From: Frateuria terrea
GTDB taxonomy: Bacteria; Pseudomonadota; Gammaproteobacteria; Xanthomonadales; Rhodanobacteraceae
Assembly (NCBI RefSeq): GCF_900115705.1
Contig: NZ_FOXL01000007.1
Coordinates: forward strand, 62,001-126,000
Direction: 5' to 3'
Length of the DNA: 64,000 nucleotides
Below, piece by piece: positions 41,371-53,800 of the stretch. The notes under the pieces are model-generated. The model made no database searches. It was not told the DNA's origin and saw nothing but the letters and a program-made list of their open reading frames with translations. The position numbers and the translations under genes were made by a program. Position 1 is the first letter of the stretch. Every line of letters starts with the position of its first letter.

Positions 41371-44300
41371 TCATTGATCCCGGTGCCGCCCCCGCAACCG
41401 CAGCAGGCGGCGCAATCGCGCACCGAACGCCGGCGATTCCTGTTTGGCCGCCGCGTCCTGGCCTTCGGGAAGCGCGGCGGCCAGCGAAGCCAGCGTGCCT
41501 GTGGCGATGTCCAGCAGATTGATGCGCACCCCGGTTTCGCGGCGCACGCGTGCGGCCAGCTCCATCGCCAGCAGCGAGTGCCCGCCGACGTCGAAGAAGT
41601 TGTCGCTGGGCAACACCTGCCCCACGCCGATGAGTTCGCACCACAGCGCCGCGAGATAGCGCTGGTGCGGATCGGCATCGGCTAGCCAGGCCGCCTCGTC
41701 CTCCGACGGCGCCACGCCGGTGTGGAGCTCCGGCGCAGGCAACGCCTTGCGGTCGATCTTGCCGTTGGGCGTGCGTGGCAGCGCAGGCAGCAGCATCACG
41801 TGCTGCGGTTGCATGTAGCCGGGCAGTTGTGCGGCGAGGCGGGCGCGCAGGCGCGGCAGCAGGCTGTCCTGCGCCTCGCTGGATACCACGTACAGCACCA
41901 GCCGCCGGTCCTGCGCGTCGACCTCGTGGACGGTCGCGACGCATTCGCCGATGGCGGGCTCTTCGCGCACGATCGATTCGATTTCGCCCAGCTCGATGCG
42001 AAAGCCGCGCAGCTTGACCTGGAAATCGAGCCGCCCCAGGTGTTCGAGCGTGCCGTCGGCACGCCAGCGGCCGCGGTCGCCGGTGCGGTACATCCGCGCG
42101 CCCGGCGTGCCGGCGAACGGGTCGGCGACGAAACGCTCGGCGCTCAGTTCCGGTCGATGCCGATAGCCCAGCGCGACGCCCGCGCCGCCGATCCAGATCT
42201 CGCCCGGCACGCCCAACGAGCACAGCTGGCGCTGCTCGTCGAGGATCCACACCGTGGTGTTGGCGATCGGCGTGCCGATGGCAATGCCATCGCGCGGATG
42301 CTCCACGCGCCAGCAGGTGGACCACACCGTGGTCTCGGTGGGGCCGTACAGGTTCCACACCTCGGTGCAACGGGCCAGTAGTTGCGCGGCCAGATCCGGT
42401 GCCAGCGCCTCGCCGCCGCACAGCGCGCGGAAACCCGGGCTGCCGCACCAGCCGGCCTGCAGCAACACCTGCCAGGTGGCCGGCGTGGCCTGCATCACGG
42501 TGGCCCGGCTGGTTGCGAGCAGGCCCTTCAGCGCGTCGCCGTCCATCATGTCCTCGCGCCGTGCGAGCACCACCTCGCCGCCCACGCTCAGTGGCCCGAA
42601 CAGCTCCAGCACGGCAATATCGAAGGACAACGTGGTCACCGCCAGCAAGCGGTCGTCCGCGCGCAGTCCGGGCCGCTCGGCCATGCTGGCGAGAAAGTTC
42701 ACGGCCGCCCGATGCGGGATCTCCACGCCCTTGGGCTTGCCGGTGGAACCGGAGGTGTAGATCACGTAGGCGATCGCATCGGGATCAAGCGCCGCCTCCG
42801 CCGGCAGCGGTGTAGACGGCCACCCGTCGAGCGCCGCGGCCTCATCCAGCAACAGCGCGGCGTGCTCGCCGTCCGGGAGGCGCGAAAGCAGCCGTTGCTC
42901 GCTGACCAGCACGGCCAGCCCGGCATCCTGGAGCATGAAGGCCAGGCGCTCGGCGGGGAACGCGGGGTCGAGCGGCACGTAGCCCGCGCCGGTCTTGAGC
43001 GCGCCGAGCAGCGCGGCCACCATGTCGGCGCCACGGTCCAGGGCGATGCCGACCAGCGCCCCCGGCTGGGCGCCGCGCTCGCGCAACGCATGCGCGATGC
43101 GGTTGGCGCGCGCATCGAGTGCTGCGTAAGTGAGCGTGGTGCCGCCCTCGCGCAAAGCGATGCGCTCCGGCGTGCGCCGTGCCTGCGCCTCGAACAGGCC
43201 GTGCACGCTGTGGCCAACGGCGTCCCGCGCGGTGGCATTCCAGCGATGCAGCTGCGCCAGCTCGTCCGCCGGCAACAGCGCCAGCCGCGACACCGGCTGC
43301 GCCGGATCGGCCAGCGCCGAGGCCAGTACCGCCTCGTAGTTCTTGCGCAGGCGCCTGGCCGTCGCCGCGTCGAACAGGTCGGTGCTGTAGGTGAGGCCGC
43401 CGAGCAGGCCGTGCTCCTGCTCGATGAACCACAGGCCCAGGTCGTCCGCGGCACCGGGCTGGAACACCGGCAGGTGCTCGTGCTTCAGGTCGGCCCAGCA
43501 CAGGTTGCGCTGGCGCACGTCCTGGAACGAGAAGCTGGCCTGGTAGATCGGCGAGCGACTGTCGTCGCGCGGTACCCGCAGCGCACGGACCAGATGTTCG
43601 AACGGCACGTCCGGGCAGGCGAAGGCATCGAGCACCACGGCGCGCACCTGCTGCAGGACGTCCTCGAACGACACCTGCGGGTCGACCTGGAGCCTGAGCG
43701 GCAGCGCGTTGACGAAGAAGCCCATGACCGCCTCGAGCTCGGCGCTGTCGCGTCCACGCACCGGCACGCCCACGACCAGGTCGCGTTGGCCGCCGCTGCG
43801 GTGCAGGAACACGTAGTAGGCCGCCAGCAGCACCATGAACGCGGTGGTGCCGGTGCGCAGGCCCAGCGCATGCACCGCCTGCATGCCCGCTGCCGGCAGG
43901 CGGATCCATTCGGTGGCGCCGGCACCGGACGGGCGCGGCGGGCGCGCACGTGCCGCCGGCAGTTCCAGTGGCTCCAGCGTGCCGGCCAGCCGTTCGCGCC
44001 AATGCGCCAGCTGGCGTTCCAGTTCCTCGCCCTGCATCCAGTCACGCTGCCAGGCGGCAAAATCACCGTATTCGATCGCCGGCGGCGGCAGCGGCATCGG
44101 CTGGCCCGCGCAGAACGCGGCGTAGGCGGAGGACAGCTCGGTGTACAGCAGGTCGAACGACCAGCCGTCCCAGATGATGTGGTGGGCCATGAAGAAGAAC
44201 ACATGGTCCTGTTCGTCGAGCCTGAACAGCCGCACGCGGAACAGCGGCGGCGTCGTGAGGTCGAAGGGCTCGGCGATCAGCGCGGTCAGACGCTCCAGCA

Positions 44301-47300
44301 GCGCCTCTTCGCGTTCGGCCAGCGACGTCCCCGGCAGCATCTCTGCCGGCAGCAGCTGCACCGTCAAGCTGTCGTGGATGCGCTGGAAGGCGCCATCGTC
44401 GTCCTGTCCGATCGAGGTACGCAGGATGGCCTGGCGGTCGATCACTTCCTGCAGCGCGCGTTCGAACGCGGCCGCGTTCATCGGTCCGCGCAGGCGGTGC
44501 GCCGAGGGCGTGTTGTAGGCAACCCGCCCCGGATGCAGCTGCTCCAGGTACCACAGGCGCTGCTGCATCAGCGACAGCGGCGCGCGGTGGCGATCGGCCA
44601 GCCGCGCGATGTGCCGCGCATCCGCTCGGGCCGAGGCCTCGCTGGCCGCGCGGATTGCCGCAGCCAGGCGCGCCGGGGTCTGCGCCTCGAACACCGTGCG
44701 CATGGGCAGGGCCAGCTCGAACTCGCGGTTGAGCCTGGCCATGAGCTGCGCGGCGAGCAGCGAGTGCCCACCGTGCTCGAAGAAATTGTCCTCCGGGCCC
44801 AGCCGTCCACCGAGCGACGCGGCCATGGCGGCCAGGATCCGCTCCTCCAGCTCGTCGCGCGCAGTCGCCTGGACCTCCGCGGCAGATGGGGCCTGCGCAG
44901 GCACCGGCAGACGTGCGCGGTCGGTCTTGCCGTTGGGCAGCCGAGGTATCGCGTCCAGCACGACGAAGTGTTGCGGGATCATGTAGTCGGGCAAAGCCAT
45001 GCGCAGGTGCGCACGCAGCGTCGGCTCGTCGATGGCGGTCCCCGGGGCCGCCACGACATGCGCCATGAGACGCACGTCGCCGGGATGGATTTCACGCGTG
45101 CTCACGACCGCATCGGCGACCTCCGGCCGGCCGAGCAGGTGCGCTTCGATCTCGCCCAGCTCGATGCGGAAGCCGCGCAGCTTGACCTGGAAATCGAGCC
45201 GCCCCAGGTGCTCGAGCGTGCCGTCGGCACGCCAGCGCCCGCGGTCGCCGGTGCGGTACATCCGCGCGCCCGGCGTGCCGGCGAACGGGTCGGCGACGAA
45301 ACGCTCGGCGCTCAGTTCCGGTCGATGCCGATAGCCCAGCGCGACGCCCGCGCCGCCGATCCAGATCTCGCCCGGCACGCCCAACGAGCACAGCTGGCGC
45401 TGCTCGTCGAGGATCCACACCGTGGTGTTGGCGATCGGCGTGCCGATGGCAATGCCATCGCGCGGATCCTCCACGCGCCAGCAGGTGGACCACACCGTGG
45501 TCTCGGTGGGGCCGTACAGGTTCCACACTTCGGTGCAACGGGCCAGCAGTTGCGCGGCCAGGTCCGGCGCCAGCGCCTCGCCGCCGCACAGCGCGCGAAA
45601 ACCCGCAGCCGGCGACCAGCCGCTTTCCAGCAGCATGCGCCAGGTGGCGGGCGTGGCCTGCATGAGCGTGGCGTGGCTGCCCGCGAGCAGTCCCTTGAGC
45701 GCCTGGCCGTCCAGCGCCTCCTCGCGCCGCGCAAGGACCACCTCGCCGCCCACGCCGAGCGGGCCCAACAGCTCCAGCACCGCGATGTCGAATGACAGCG
45801 TGGTGACCGCCAGCAGCCGGTCGTCCGCGAGCAGTCCGGGCCGCTCGGCCATGCTGGCGAGAAAGTTCACCGCCGCCCGATGCGGGATCTCCACGCCCTT
45901 GGGCTGGCCCGTGGAACCGGAGGTGTAGATCACGTAGGCGACCGCATCCGGGCTGGCCTCTTCCTCGTCCGGACGGCTCGCCGGTTGCGCCGCCAGCAAC
46001 TCGCTGGCCTGGTCCAGCGCCAGCACGGGACGTCCGCGCAGGTCGAAGCGCCCGGCGTGGGCGGCCTGGGTGACCAGCACGGCGAGACTGGCGTCGCTGA
46101 CCATGAAGTTGAGCCGCTCGGCGGGAAATCCCGGGTCGAGCGGCACGTAGCCGGCACCGGCCTTCAGCGTGCCGAGCACCGCGGCCAGCATGTCGATGCC
46201 GCGGTCGAGCGCGATGCCCACCAACGCACCGGCCCGCGCACCGTGCGCGCGCAGCAGGTGCGCGATGCGGTTGGCGCGCGCGTCGAATTCGGCGTAGGTC
46301 AACGCGGCGTCGCCGCAGCGCACCGCGACGCGGCCGGGCGTGCGCGCGGCCTGTGCCTCGAACGGCGCGTGCATGCGCTGCAGCGCGACCGGCGTGGGTG
46401 CCGGCTGCAGCGCGAGCAGCGCGCGACGTCCCGCCTCGTCGACCAGCGGCAGTTCGCCAAGCAGGGCGTCCGGACGCGCCGTGGCGGCGCGCAGCAGGGT
46501 TTCGTACGCGCCCAGCCAGCGGGCCACGGTGGCCCGGTCGAACAGGTCGCGGTTGTACTGGCACTCCAGCCGCAGCTGGCCGTGTTCCTGCACGGCGTTG
46601 ATGAACAGCTCGAAGTTCTCGAAGCTGCGCGGCGTGCTGGCGAAACTCATCGCCAGCCCGGGGAAGGCGGTGGCCTGCTGGTCGAGCGCCTGGTCGATGT
46701 TGAACATCACGCTGACCAGCGGCAGCCGGCCCGGATCGCGTGGCACGCCGAGCTTCTTGAGCAGCGTGCCGAAGGTGTAGCGCTGGTGGTCGAGCGCATC
46801 GAGCAGCGTGGCCTGCGTGTCGTCGAGCAGGCGCGCCAGCGGCGCGGCCGGATCGGGCGAGCAGCGCAGCGGCAGCAGGTTGACGCAGTGACCGACCAGA
46901 TGGTCGTGGCCGTCCAGCGACTGTGCGGCGGCCGGCATCCCCACGACCACCTCGTGCTGTCCCGCCAGCCGCGCCAGTACTGCGGCAAAGCCGCCGAGCA
47001 GGGTAGCGAACAGGCTGGCGCCGCGTTGCGCGCCCAGGCGCTTGAGCGCGCCGACCAGCGCGGCGTCGAGGACGTGATCGATGCGCGCCGAGGCAAAGCT
47101 GCGTCGCGGCGGGCGAGCGCGGTCGGTCGGCAGTTCCAGCGGTGGCGGCGCGTCGGCGAAGCGCGCCAGCCAGTAGGCCTCATCGGCGGCCAGCGTTTTG
47201 CCGTCGGGCTGTCGCGCCAGCGTCAGCGCATAGTCGGCGAACGATTCGGCCGGAGCCAGCGGCTCCGTCGCCTGGCCCGTGCGGGCGCCATACAGCGCGG

Positions 47301-47826
47301 CCAGTTCGCGCACCATCACCCACCACGACCAGCCGTCGCACACGATGTGGTGTGTGGTGAGCAGCAGCAGGTGATCGTCGGGACCCAGGCGCAGCAGTTC
47401 GGCACGCAGCAGCGGGCCTTGCTCGAGCACGAACGGCGTTTCCACCACGGCGCGCAGGCGCCCGGCCAGCGCAGCGTCGCGCGCGGCATCGTCCAGGCCG
47501 CCAAGGTCAGCCAGCGGCAGCGGCAGTTCGGGCTGCTCCAGCACGCAGAGCGTTTCGCCGTCGGGGCCAAAAGTGGACCGCAAGGCGTCATGCCTCCCGA
47601 GCATGTCGCGCAGGGCACCATGCAACGCGTGCGTGTCGAGCCGCCCGCGCAGGCGCAGGCTGACCGATTCGTTGAAGGCCAGCGACGCGTCGTCGCCCAG
47701 CTGCGCGGCAAGCCAGATCTCGCGCTGCGCTTCGGTGCTGGGCACCACGCGGGTCAACGCGACCGTGGCGAACGGATCGTAGTCGACCGCCGTGAGCGCG
47801 GCCGGTGCGGGCGAGTCGGGATTCAT
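41371..47826 (-). CDS. Two-module NRPS (C-A-T-C-A-T), both A domains predicted to load glycine
   Basis: 2151 residues from ATG 47826, overlapping the upstream stop by 4 bases. Module 1: C domain with HHIVCDG (~158-164), A domain (~490-990) and T domain [11 protein letters not shown] (Ser near 1022). Module 2: C domain HHIIWDG (~1214), A domain (~1540-2030) and T domain [11 protein letters not shown] (~2077). Reading the ten pocket residues by eye from the A3-A6 motifs ([41 protein letters not shown]) gives D-I-L-Q-L-G-L-V-W-K in both, a signature that I recall being assigned to glycine. There is no epimerase, methyltransferase, thioesterase or reductase domain; the protein ends with a basic tail after the last T domain. 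C domains read as LCL type; exact subtype not resolved. It follows a PKS-aminotransferase protein and probably extends its product by Gly-Gly. Confidence 0.92.
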   Translation of the reverse strand: MNPDSPAPAALTAVDYDPFATVALTRVVPSTEAQREIWLAAQLGDDASLAFNESVSLRLRGRLDTHALHGALRDMLGRHDALRSTFGPDGETLCVLEQPELPLPLADLGGLDDAARDAALAGRLRAVVETPFVLEQGPLLRAELLRLGPDDHLLLLTTHHIVCDGWSWWVMVRELAALYGARTGQATEPLAPAESFADYALTLARQPDGKTLAADEAYWLARFADAPPPLELPTDRARPPRRSFASARIDHVLDAALVGALKRLGAQRGASLFATLLGGFAAVLARLAGQHEVVVGMPAAAQSLDGHDHLVGHCVNLLPLRCSPDPAAPLARLLDDTQATLLDALDHQRYTFGTLLKKLGVPRDPGRLPLVSVMFNIDQALDQQATAFPGLAMSFASTPRSFENFELFINAVQEHGQLRLECQYNRDLFDRATVARWLGAYETLLRAATARPDALLGELPLVDEAGRRALLALQPAPTPVALQRMHAPFEAQAARTPGRVAVRCGDAALTYAEFDARANRIAHLLRAHGARAGALVGIALDRGIDMLAAVLGTLKAGAGYVPLDPGFPAERLNFMVSDASLAVLVTQAAHAGRFDLRGRPVLALDQASELLAAQPASRPDEEEASPDAVAYVIYTSGSTGQPKGVEIPHRAAVNFLASMAERPGLLADDRLLAVTTLSFDIAVLELLGPLGVGGEVVLARREEALDGQALKGLLAGSHATLMQATPATWRMLLESGWSPAAGFRALCGGEALAPDLAAQLLARCTEVWNLYGPTETTVWSTCWRVEDPRDGIAIGTPIANTTVWILDEQRQLCSLGVPGEIWIGGAGVALGYRHRPELSAERFVADPFAGTPGARMYRTGDRGRWRADGTLEHLGRLDFQVKLRGFRIELGEIEAHLLGRPEVADAVVSTREIHPGDVRLMAHVVAAPGTAIDEPTLRAHLRMALPDYMIPQHFVVLDAIPRLPNGKTDRARLPVPAQAPSAAEVQATARDELEERILAAMAASLGGRLGPEDNFFEHGGHSLLAAQLMARLNREFELALPMRTVFEAQTPARLAAAIRAASEASARADARHIARLADRHRAPLSLMQQRLWYLEQLHPGRVAYNTPSAHRLRGPMNAAAFERALQEVIDRQAILRTSIGQDDDGAFQRIHDSLTVQLLPAEMLPGTSLAEREEALLERLTALIAEPFDLTTPPLFRVRLFRLDEQDHVFFFMAHHIIWDGWSFDLLYTELSSAYAAFCAGQPMPLPPPAIEYGDFAAWQRDWMQGEELERQLAHWRERLAGTLEPLELPAARARPPRPSGAGATEWIRLPAAGMQAVHALGLRTGTTAFMVLLAAYYVFLHRSGGQRDLVVGVPVRGRDSAELEAVMGFFVNALPLRLQVDPQVSFEDVLQQVRAVVLDAFACPDVPFEHLVRALRVPRDDSRSPIYQASFSFQDVRQRNLCWADLKHEHLPVFQPGAADDLGLWFIEQEHGLLGGLTYSTDLFDAATARRLRKNYEAVLASALADPAQPVSRLALLPADELAQLHRWNATARDAVGHSVHGLFEAQARRTPERIALREGGTTLTYAALDARANRIAHALRERGAQPGALVGIALDRGADMVAALLGALKTGAGYVPLDPAFPAERLAFMLQDAGLAVLVSEQRLLSRLPDGEHAALLLDEAAALDGWPSTPLPAEAALDPDAIAYVIYTSGSTGKPKGVEIPHRAAVNFLASMAERPGLRADDRLLAVTTLSFDIAVLELFGPLSVGGEVVLARREDMMDGDALKGLLATSRATVMQATPATWQVLLQAGWCGSPGFRALCGGEALAPDLAAQLLARCTEVWNLYGPTETTVWSTCWRVEHPRDGIAIGTPIANTTVWILDEQRQLCSLGVPGEIWIGGAGVALGYRHRPELSAERFVADPFAGTPGARMYRTGDRGRWRADGTLEHLGRLDFQVKLRGFRIELGEIESIVREEPAIGECVATVHEVDAQDRRLVLYVVSSEAQDSLLPRLRARLAAQLPGYMQPQHVMLLPALPRTPNGKIDRKALPAPELHTGVAPSEDEAAWLADADPHQRYLAALWCELIGVGQVLPSDNFFDVGGHSLLAMELAARVRRETGVRINLLDIATGTLASLAAALPEGQDAAAKQESPAFGARLRRLLRLRGRHRDQ
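41984..42438 (-). repeat. Duplicated A-domain segment, copy in module 2
   Basis: About 455 bp nearly identical to 45152-45606, in the same orientation, with only scattered single-base differences. It encodes the A-domain core from the A5-A8 region (GPTETTVW to [11 protein letters not shown]). The offset of 3168 bp equals one module of 1056 residues. High identity in this part compared with the more diverged C and T regions suggests gene conversion or a recent duplication. Confidence 0.8.
45152..45606 (-). repeat. Duplicated A-domain segment, copy in module 1
   Basis: Partner of the segment at 41984-42438. The match continues more weakly to about 45940 (42772 in the other copy). The two copies predict the same substrate pocket. 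Confidence 0.8.
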
Positions 47827-50800
47827 ACGCCCACCTTCAGGTATTTGCCGGGTTGCTCGGGGTTGGGCACGAACCAGCACGGGTTGCCCTGCGGGTCGCG
47901 GCCGAGCCGGGCATCGGGAACCGGCGGGCGGGCGGCGTCCATCACCGTGCGCGAGGTCGCCGCGCGGCGCGGCAGGAAATCGCACTCCTGCAGCTCAACC
48001 ACCGATTCCTTGTAGGCCTGCGCGATCGCCACGAAGTCTGCTTCGCTGTGCGCACTGGTGAAGAAGCAGGGGAAGTTGTCCAGGATGTGGATGCCGCGGC
48101 TGCGCATCATCGCGAACAGGAGGTCCTGCAGCGGGTGCTCCTCCAGGAACTGGGTTTTCCACACCGAGGCGAACTGCTTGATCGCGATGGGGGCGCCACG
48201 CTCTTCGCAGAACGCATTGAGTTCGGCGGCCAGCGCTGCGGTGCGCTGGTTCAACCGTTCCTGCGACGCCGGCCCTTCGCGCTTGATGTGTTCCAGCACC
48301 GCCCTGGCCGCGGCCAGCGCCAGCGGATGGCGCACGAAGGTGCCGGCGAAATAGGTCACGCCCACGGTCGGCTGCGAGTCGTCGCCGAACTGCCAGGCGC
48401 CGCCATCCAGCGCGTCCATGTAGGGGCGCTTGCCCGCGATCACGCCGATCGGATAACCGCCGCCGACCACCTTGCCGTAGGTGGCCAGGTCCGCCTGGAT
48501 GCCGAACAAGCCCTGCACCCCGGCTGGATGGGCACGGAAGCCGGTGACGATCTCGTCGAAGATGCACAGCGTGCCGGAGGCCGCGGTGATCGCGCGGACC
48601 TCCCTGAGGAACTCGACCGGCTGGAAGTCCGGGCGGCGGCTCTGCACCGGCTCGATCAGCACGGCGGCCAGCTCGTGGGCGCGCTCGCGAATGATCTCAA
48701 GCGACTCGGGCGTACCGTAGTCGAGCACCAGCACGTGTTCGGCGGTGTTGCGCAGGATCCCCGGCGCCGCTGGCACCGCCTTGAGCTTGCGCGTGCCGCG
48801 CACGATCACCTCGTCGACGATGCCGTGGTAGGAGCCGGAGAACAGCACCACCGTCTCGCGTCCGGTCACCGTGCGCGCGATGCGCAGGGCACCGAGCACG
48901 GCCTCCGAGCCGGTGTTGCACAGCGCCGCGCGGTCGTGCCCGGTGACTTCGCAGACCAGCTTCGCCACTTCGCCGGACAGCGGGTGTTGCGGGCCGATCT
49001 CGTAGCCCAGGTCCAGTTGCTCGCGCACTGCATCGAGCACGAAGTCCGGCTGCCACCCGAACAGACTCATGCCGAAGCCGTTGAGCGCATCGACGTATTG
49101 GTTGCCGTCCAGGTCCCACAGGTGCGCACCCTTGGAGCGGGCGATCACGATCTGGTACACGATCTCCTTGAGCATCGGCCGGAAGCCGTTGACCACGCGC
49201 GGGTCGGCCATGTGCGGGCGGTGCGCCTGGGTGTACTCCTTCGACTTGCGCGTGCGCGCCACGTAGCGCTCGACGAAGCGGTCGAGCCGCGCCTGCTGGT
49301 GGGCCGACAGTTCATACGCGCCGTGGTCGATGCGGGCGATCGCGCCGAATGCCTTCCTGACGTCGTAGCGGGTGTGCGCAAGCGCGGCCTCCTCGTCGGT
49401 GACGATGGCCGCCGGCGAGGCGCCGGTCGGCGTGGAAGCCGCCACTGCAGCCAGCGTGGGAGCGCCGGCCGGCGGCGCCGCCACCGCGGCGGCAGCCGTG
49501 CCCTGCCCGGCCAGCAAGGCCAGTTGCTGCGCCATCAGCTGCATCTGCTGCTCGATCACCTGCCGCATGTAGTCGCCATGCGCGGACGCGGACGCCGGCT
49601 GCAGCGCCGGACCGGACGCCGGCGGCTGCACCGGATGCGGTGCAGCCGCTGCTACCGTTGCCGCGACGGCAGCCGGCGCCGGCGTATCGGCCGGCAGCTG
49701 GGCCTCGACCAGCTCGGCCAGCCGGTCGAGCGTCGAGTAGTCGGCCATCAGCTGGCGGAACGTCACCTTGACCGGGAAGACCTTGGACAGGTGCAGCGCC
49801 ATTTGGGTCAGCATCAGGCTGTCCAGGCCCAGTTCCATGAAATGCGTGCTGCCGTCGGCATCGCTGAGATCCATGCCCGCCACGTCCTCGAAGGCGCTCT
49901 TCAGTTGCGCAACGAGGGCGGGCCGGCGGTCGGCACTGGGGGCTGCAGGGGTCGGCATGGAGAGCTCCTCGGGCTGCGGCGGTGCGATGGCGTGAACGGT
50001 GGAAACCTCGGGCGTCGCAGGCGCCTCCGCGGCGCGGGCGTCGATCCAGTAGCGCTGGCGCTCGAACGGATAGGTCGGCAGCAATACGCGGCGACGCGCG
50101 GTGCGGCGGTCGAACTGCGCCGGATCGATCGCGATGCCGCGGCACCACAGCTGGCCGGCAGCGAGTCGCAAGGAGGCCAGCTCCGTCGCCGGCGTATCCG
50201 ACAGCGACGCCAGCGTGGCGATGTGGCCGCGCTGGGCGCCCGGATGCTGGCGCGCCAGCGTGCCCAGCGTGGCACGCGGCCCGACTTCGAGCAGTACGCG
50301 CGAGGGCGCATCGAGCACGCGGCCCAGTGCGGTGGAGAACCGCACGGCGCGGCGCAGATGCTCGGTCCAGTAGGTGGCGGACGTGGCCTCTTCCGCGCCC
50401 AGCCAGTCGCCGGTGGCGGTCGATACGAGCGGCAGCCGCGGCGCCTGCCGCGCGACGCTCTCCACCTCGGTGCGGAACGGCGCGAGCACCGGATCCATCA
50501 TGGTCGAGTGGAATGCGTGCGAGGTACGCAGGGGCCGGCAGGCGGTACCTTCGGTCTCGAGCCTGGCCTGGAACCGCGCGATGGCGGCATGCGGGCCGGC
50601 GACCACGCAGGCACCCGGCGCGTTTTCCGCCGCCAGCGAGAGATCCGCTGGCAGGCGTGCCTCCAACACGGACGCCGGCAGCCGCACCGACAGCATGCCG
50701 CCGGCTGGCAACGCCTGCATCAACGCGCCGCGTCGCGCGACCAGGCGCAGCGCGTCGTCGAGTTCGAACACGCCGGCCAGCGTGGCGGCGACGAACTCGC

Positions 50801-53800
50801 CCACGCTGTGGCCGATCATGGCCGCCGGCACGACACCGGCGTCCATCCACAGGCGCGCCAGGGCGTATTCCAGGGCGAATGTCGCCGGCTGCGTCACCGC
50901 GGTCTGGCGCAGGGCCTCGGCGTCGTCGGCGAAGGTTTTCTCGCGCAGGTCGAAACCGAGCTCCCCACGCAGCGCCTCCGCGCACGCATCGAACGCACAA
51001 CGGAACGCCGGCTCGCGCGCATACAGCTCGCGCCCCATGCCGGCATACTGCGCGCCCTGGCCGGGGAAGAGGAATACCACGTCGCCGGGCCGCGCCGGGT
51101 GGCTGCGCGCCACGGCTGCCGTGGTCTCCAGGCTGGCGAGCTTCGCCACCGCCTCGGGCACGCCACGCGCGACCACGGCAACGCGATGGGCGAAGGCCTT
51201 GCGCCCCGCTGCCAGCGTCCAGGCGACGTCGGCCAGGTTGAGGTCCGGCTCGGCATCCAGCCGGGCGGCCAGGCGCGTCGCCGCCGCACCGAGAGCGGCC
51301 GAGCTACGTGCCGACAGCACCAGCAGGTGCGGACCCTCGGACGCTTCGGAAGGCTCACGCGCGGGCGGCTCCTCCATCACCACGTGGGCATTGGTGCCGC
51401 CGACACCGAACGAACTGACCCCCGCGCGCAGCGGCCCGCCTTCGCTGGTCCATTCGCACGTCCTGTCGTTGATCACGAACGGCGAGTGGGCGAGGTCGAT
51501 CGACCGGTTGGGTGCGCGGTAATGCAGGGTCGCCGGTAGCCGCCGTTCGGCCAGCGCCAGCGCGGTCTTGATCACGCCCGCGGCGCCGGCGGCCATCACC
51601 AGGTGGCCGACGTTGCTCTTGACCGAGCCGACGCGGCAGAAGCCTACGTCAGCGGTGCCGTGGCGGAAGGCGCGGGTCAGGCCTTCCAGCTCGATCGGAT
51701 CGCCGATCGGCGTCGCGGTGCCGTGCGCTTCCACGTAGGAGATGCTGCGCGCCTCGACGCCCGCATCGGCGTGCGCCATTGCGATCACCGCCGCCTGCCC
51801 CGCGCTGCTCGGCGCCATGAAGCTGGCCTTGGTGCCTCCGTCGTTGTTGACCGCGCCGCCGCGGATCAGCGCGATGACCGGATCGCCGTCGGCCAACGCC
51901 TCGGACAGCCGCTTGAGCAGCACCACGGCCACGCCGTCGCTGAACACCGTGCCGGTCGCGTCGTCGCTGAAGCTGCGCGTGTGCCCGTCGGCCGAGAGCA
52001 TGGTTCCTTCCTGGGCCAGGTAGCCGCTGCGCGGTGGGCAGGTGACCGACGCGCCGCCGGCCAGCGCCATGCCGCAGCGGCCGGCGCGCAGTGCATCGAG
52101 CGCCTGGCAGATCGCTACCAGCGAGGTGGAGCATGCGGTGTTGAGGCTGACCGCCGGACCGGTCAGGTTGAGCCGGTGCGCCACGCGCGTGGCGAGATAG
52201 TCCTTCTCGTTGGCGAGCATGACCTGGAAGGCACCGAGCTTGTCGATCAGCTCCGGACGGGGCGCGAGGTGATGCTGGAAATAGGTGGCGTTGTACATGC
52301 CGCCGAACACACCCACCGGGACCGCGTGCGCGTCGGGCACGTGCCCCGCACGCTCCATGCACTCCCAGCACAATTCCAGGAAGATCCGCTGCTGCGGGTC
52401 CATCAGTTCGGCTTCGCGCGGCGGGATGCCGAAGAACGCCGCGTCGAATTCCTCGACGCCGTCGATCACGCCGCGCGCCGCCACGTACGACGGATCGTCG
52501 CGTTGCGCCGACGGGATCGAGCGGTCCAGCTCCTCCAGCGCGAAGAAGCGGATCGAGTCCCTGCCCTCGCAGAGGTTGCACCAGAACGACTCCACGTCGC
52601 CGGCACCGGGAAAGCGGCCAGCCATCGCGATGATGGCCACCGGCTCGTGCGCGTCGGCCGGGTCGCACCGGCGGGCGAGCCGCTCGGCGGCGACCGCCGG
52701 GCCGGCGTCGCCTTCGATGCTGGCCGCCACCGCGGCGGGCGTCGGGCCACCGAAGAAGCCAGCGATGGTCGGCAGCGGCGAAAGTTCCGCATGGATGCGC
52801 GCGACCAGCTGCATGGCGAGCAGCGAATGGCCGCCTAGTTCGAAGAAGTTGTCCTCGCGCCCGACCTGATCCAGACCCAGCAGGGTGGCGAACAGGTCGC
52901 ACACCGCCCGCTCGGTCGCGCCCATCGGCGCGCTGTAGGGATAGGCCAGTTCCGGCCGCCGGCGGTCCGGCATCGGCAACGCGCGGCGGTCGAGCTTGCC
53001 GTTGGCGGTGACCGGCATGGCTTCCAGCCGCAGATAGCCCACCGGCACCATGAACTCGGGCAGATGGCGCGCCAGCTCGGCACGCAACTGCGGCGCGGCG
53101 GGCGCCGGATCGTCGGCGACGTAGTAGGCGACCAGGCGCTTCTGGCCGGGCCGGTCCTCGCGCGCAAGCACGGCGCACGCGCGCACACCGGGAATCTTCT
53201 GCAGCGCGGCTTCGATCTCGCCGGTCTCGATGCGGTAGCCGCGCACCTTCACCTGGCCATCCGCCCGTCCGACGAATTCGACCACGCCCTCGGGCAGCCA
53301 GCGCACCAGATCGCCGGTGCGGTAGAGCCGCTCCTCCGCGCCGCCGGCCGGATCGGCGACGAAGCGCTCGGCGGCCAGTTCGGGCCGGCCAAGATAGCCG
53401 CGCGCAAGGCCCAGGCCACCGATGTACAGCTCCCCGATCACACCGACCGGCACCGGTTCGCCGCGCGCGTTGAGCACGTGCAGCGTGGTGTCGGCGATCG
53501 GCCGTCCGATCGGGATCGAGCGCAGCTCCGCCGGCAGCTCGCGCGGGATCGGGTAGGTCGCCGAGAACGTCGTGCATTCGGTCGGTCCGTAGCCATTGAT
53601 GATGGCAAGCTCCGGCAGCGCCGCCTGCGCCTTGCGCACGTGCGCGACCGACAAGGCCTCGCCGCCGATGAACAGTTGCGCCAGGCCGCGGAGGTTGCGC
53701 GCATCGTCGTCGACCACGGCATTGAAGAGCGCCGCGGTAAGCCACGCGATGCGTACCCCGTGGCGGCCGATCGTGGCGGCCAGGCCCTTGCCGCTGGGAA

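Noticed and set aside
41371-41600. Thioesterase at the end of the NRPS
   Set aside because: After the last T domain ([11 protein letters not shown]) only about 70 residues remain, with no G-x-S-x-G and no space for a TE fold.
42382-45795. Very long open frame on the plus strand opposite the NRPS gene
   Set aside because: It is the antisense of a GC-rich coding region; stop codons are rare there. The protein is His/Arg/Gln-rich with no known domain and the other strand encodes complete NRPS motifs.
47805-51539. 1244-codon open frame opposite the hybrid NRPS-PKS gene
   Set aside because: Same reason: shadow of the real gene, composition biased, no ribosome binding site or domain.
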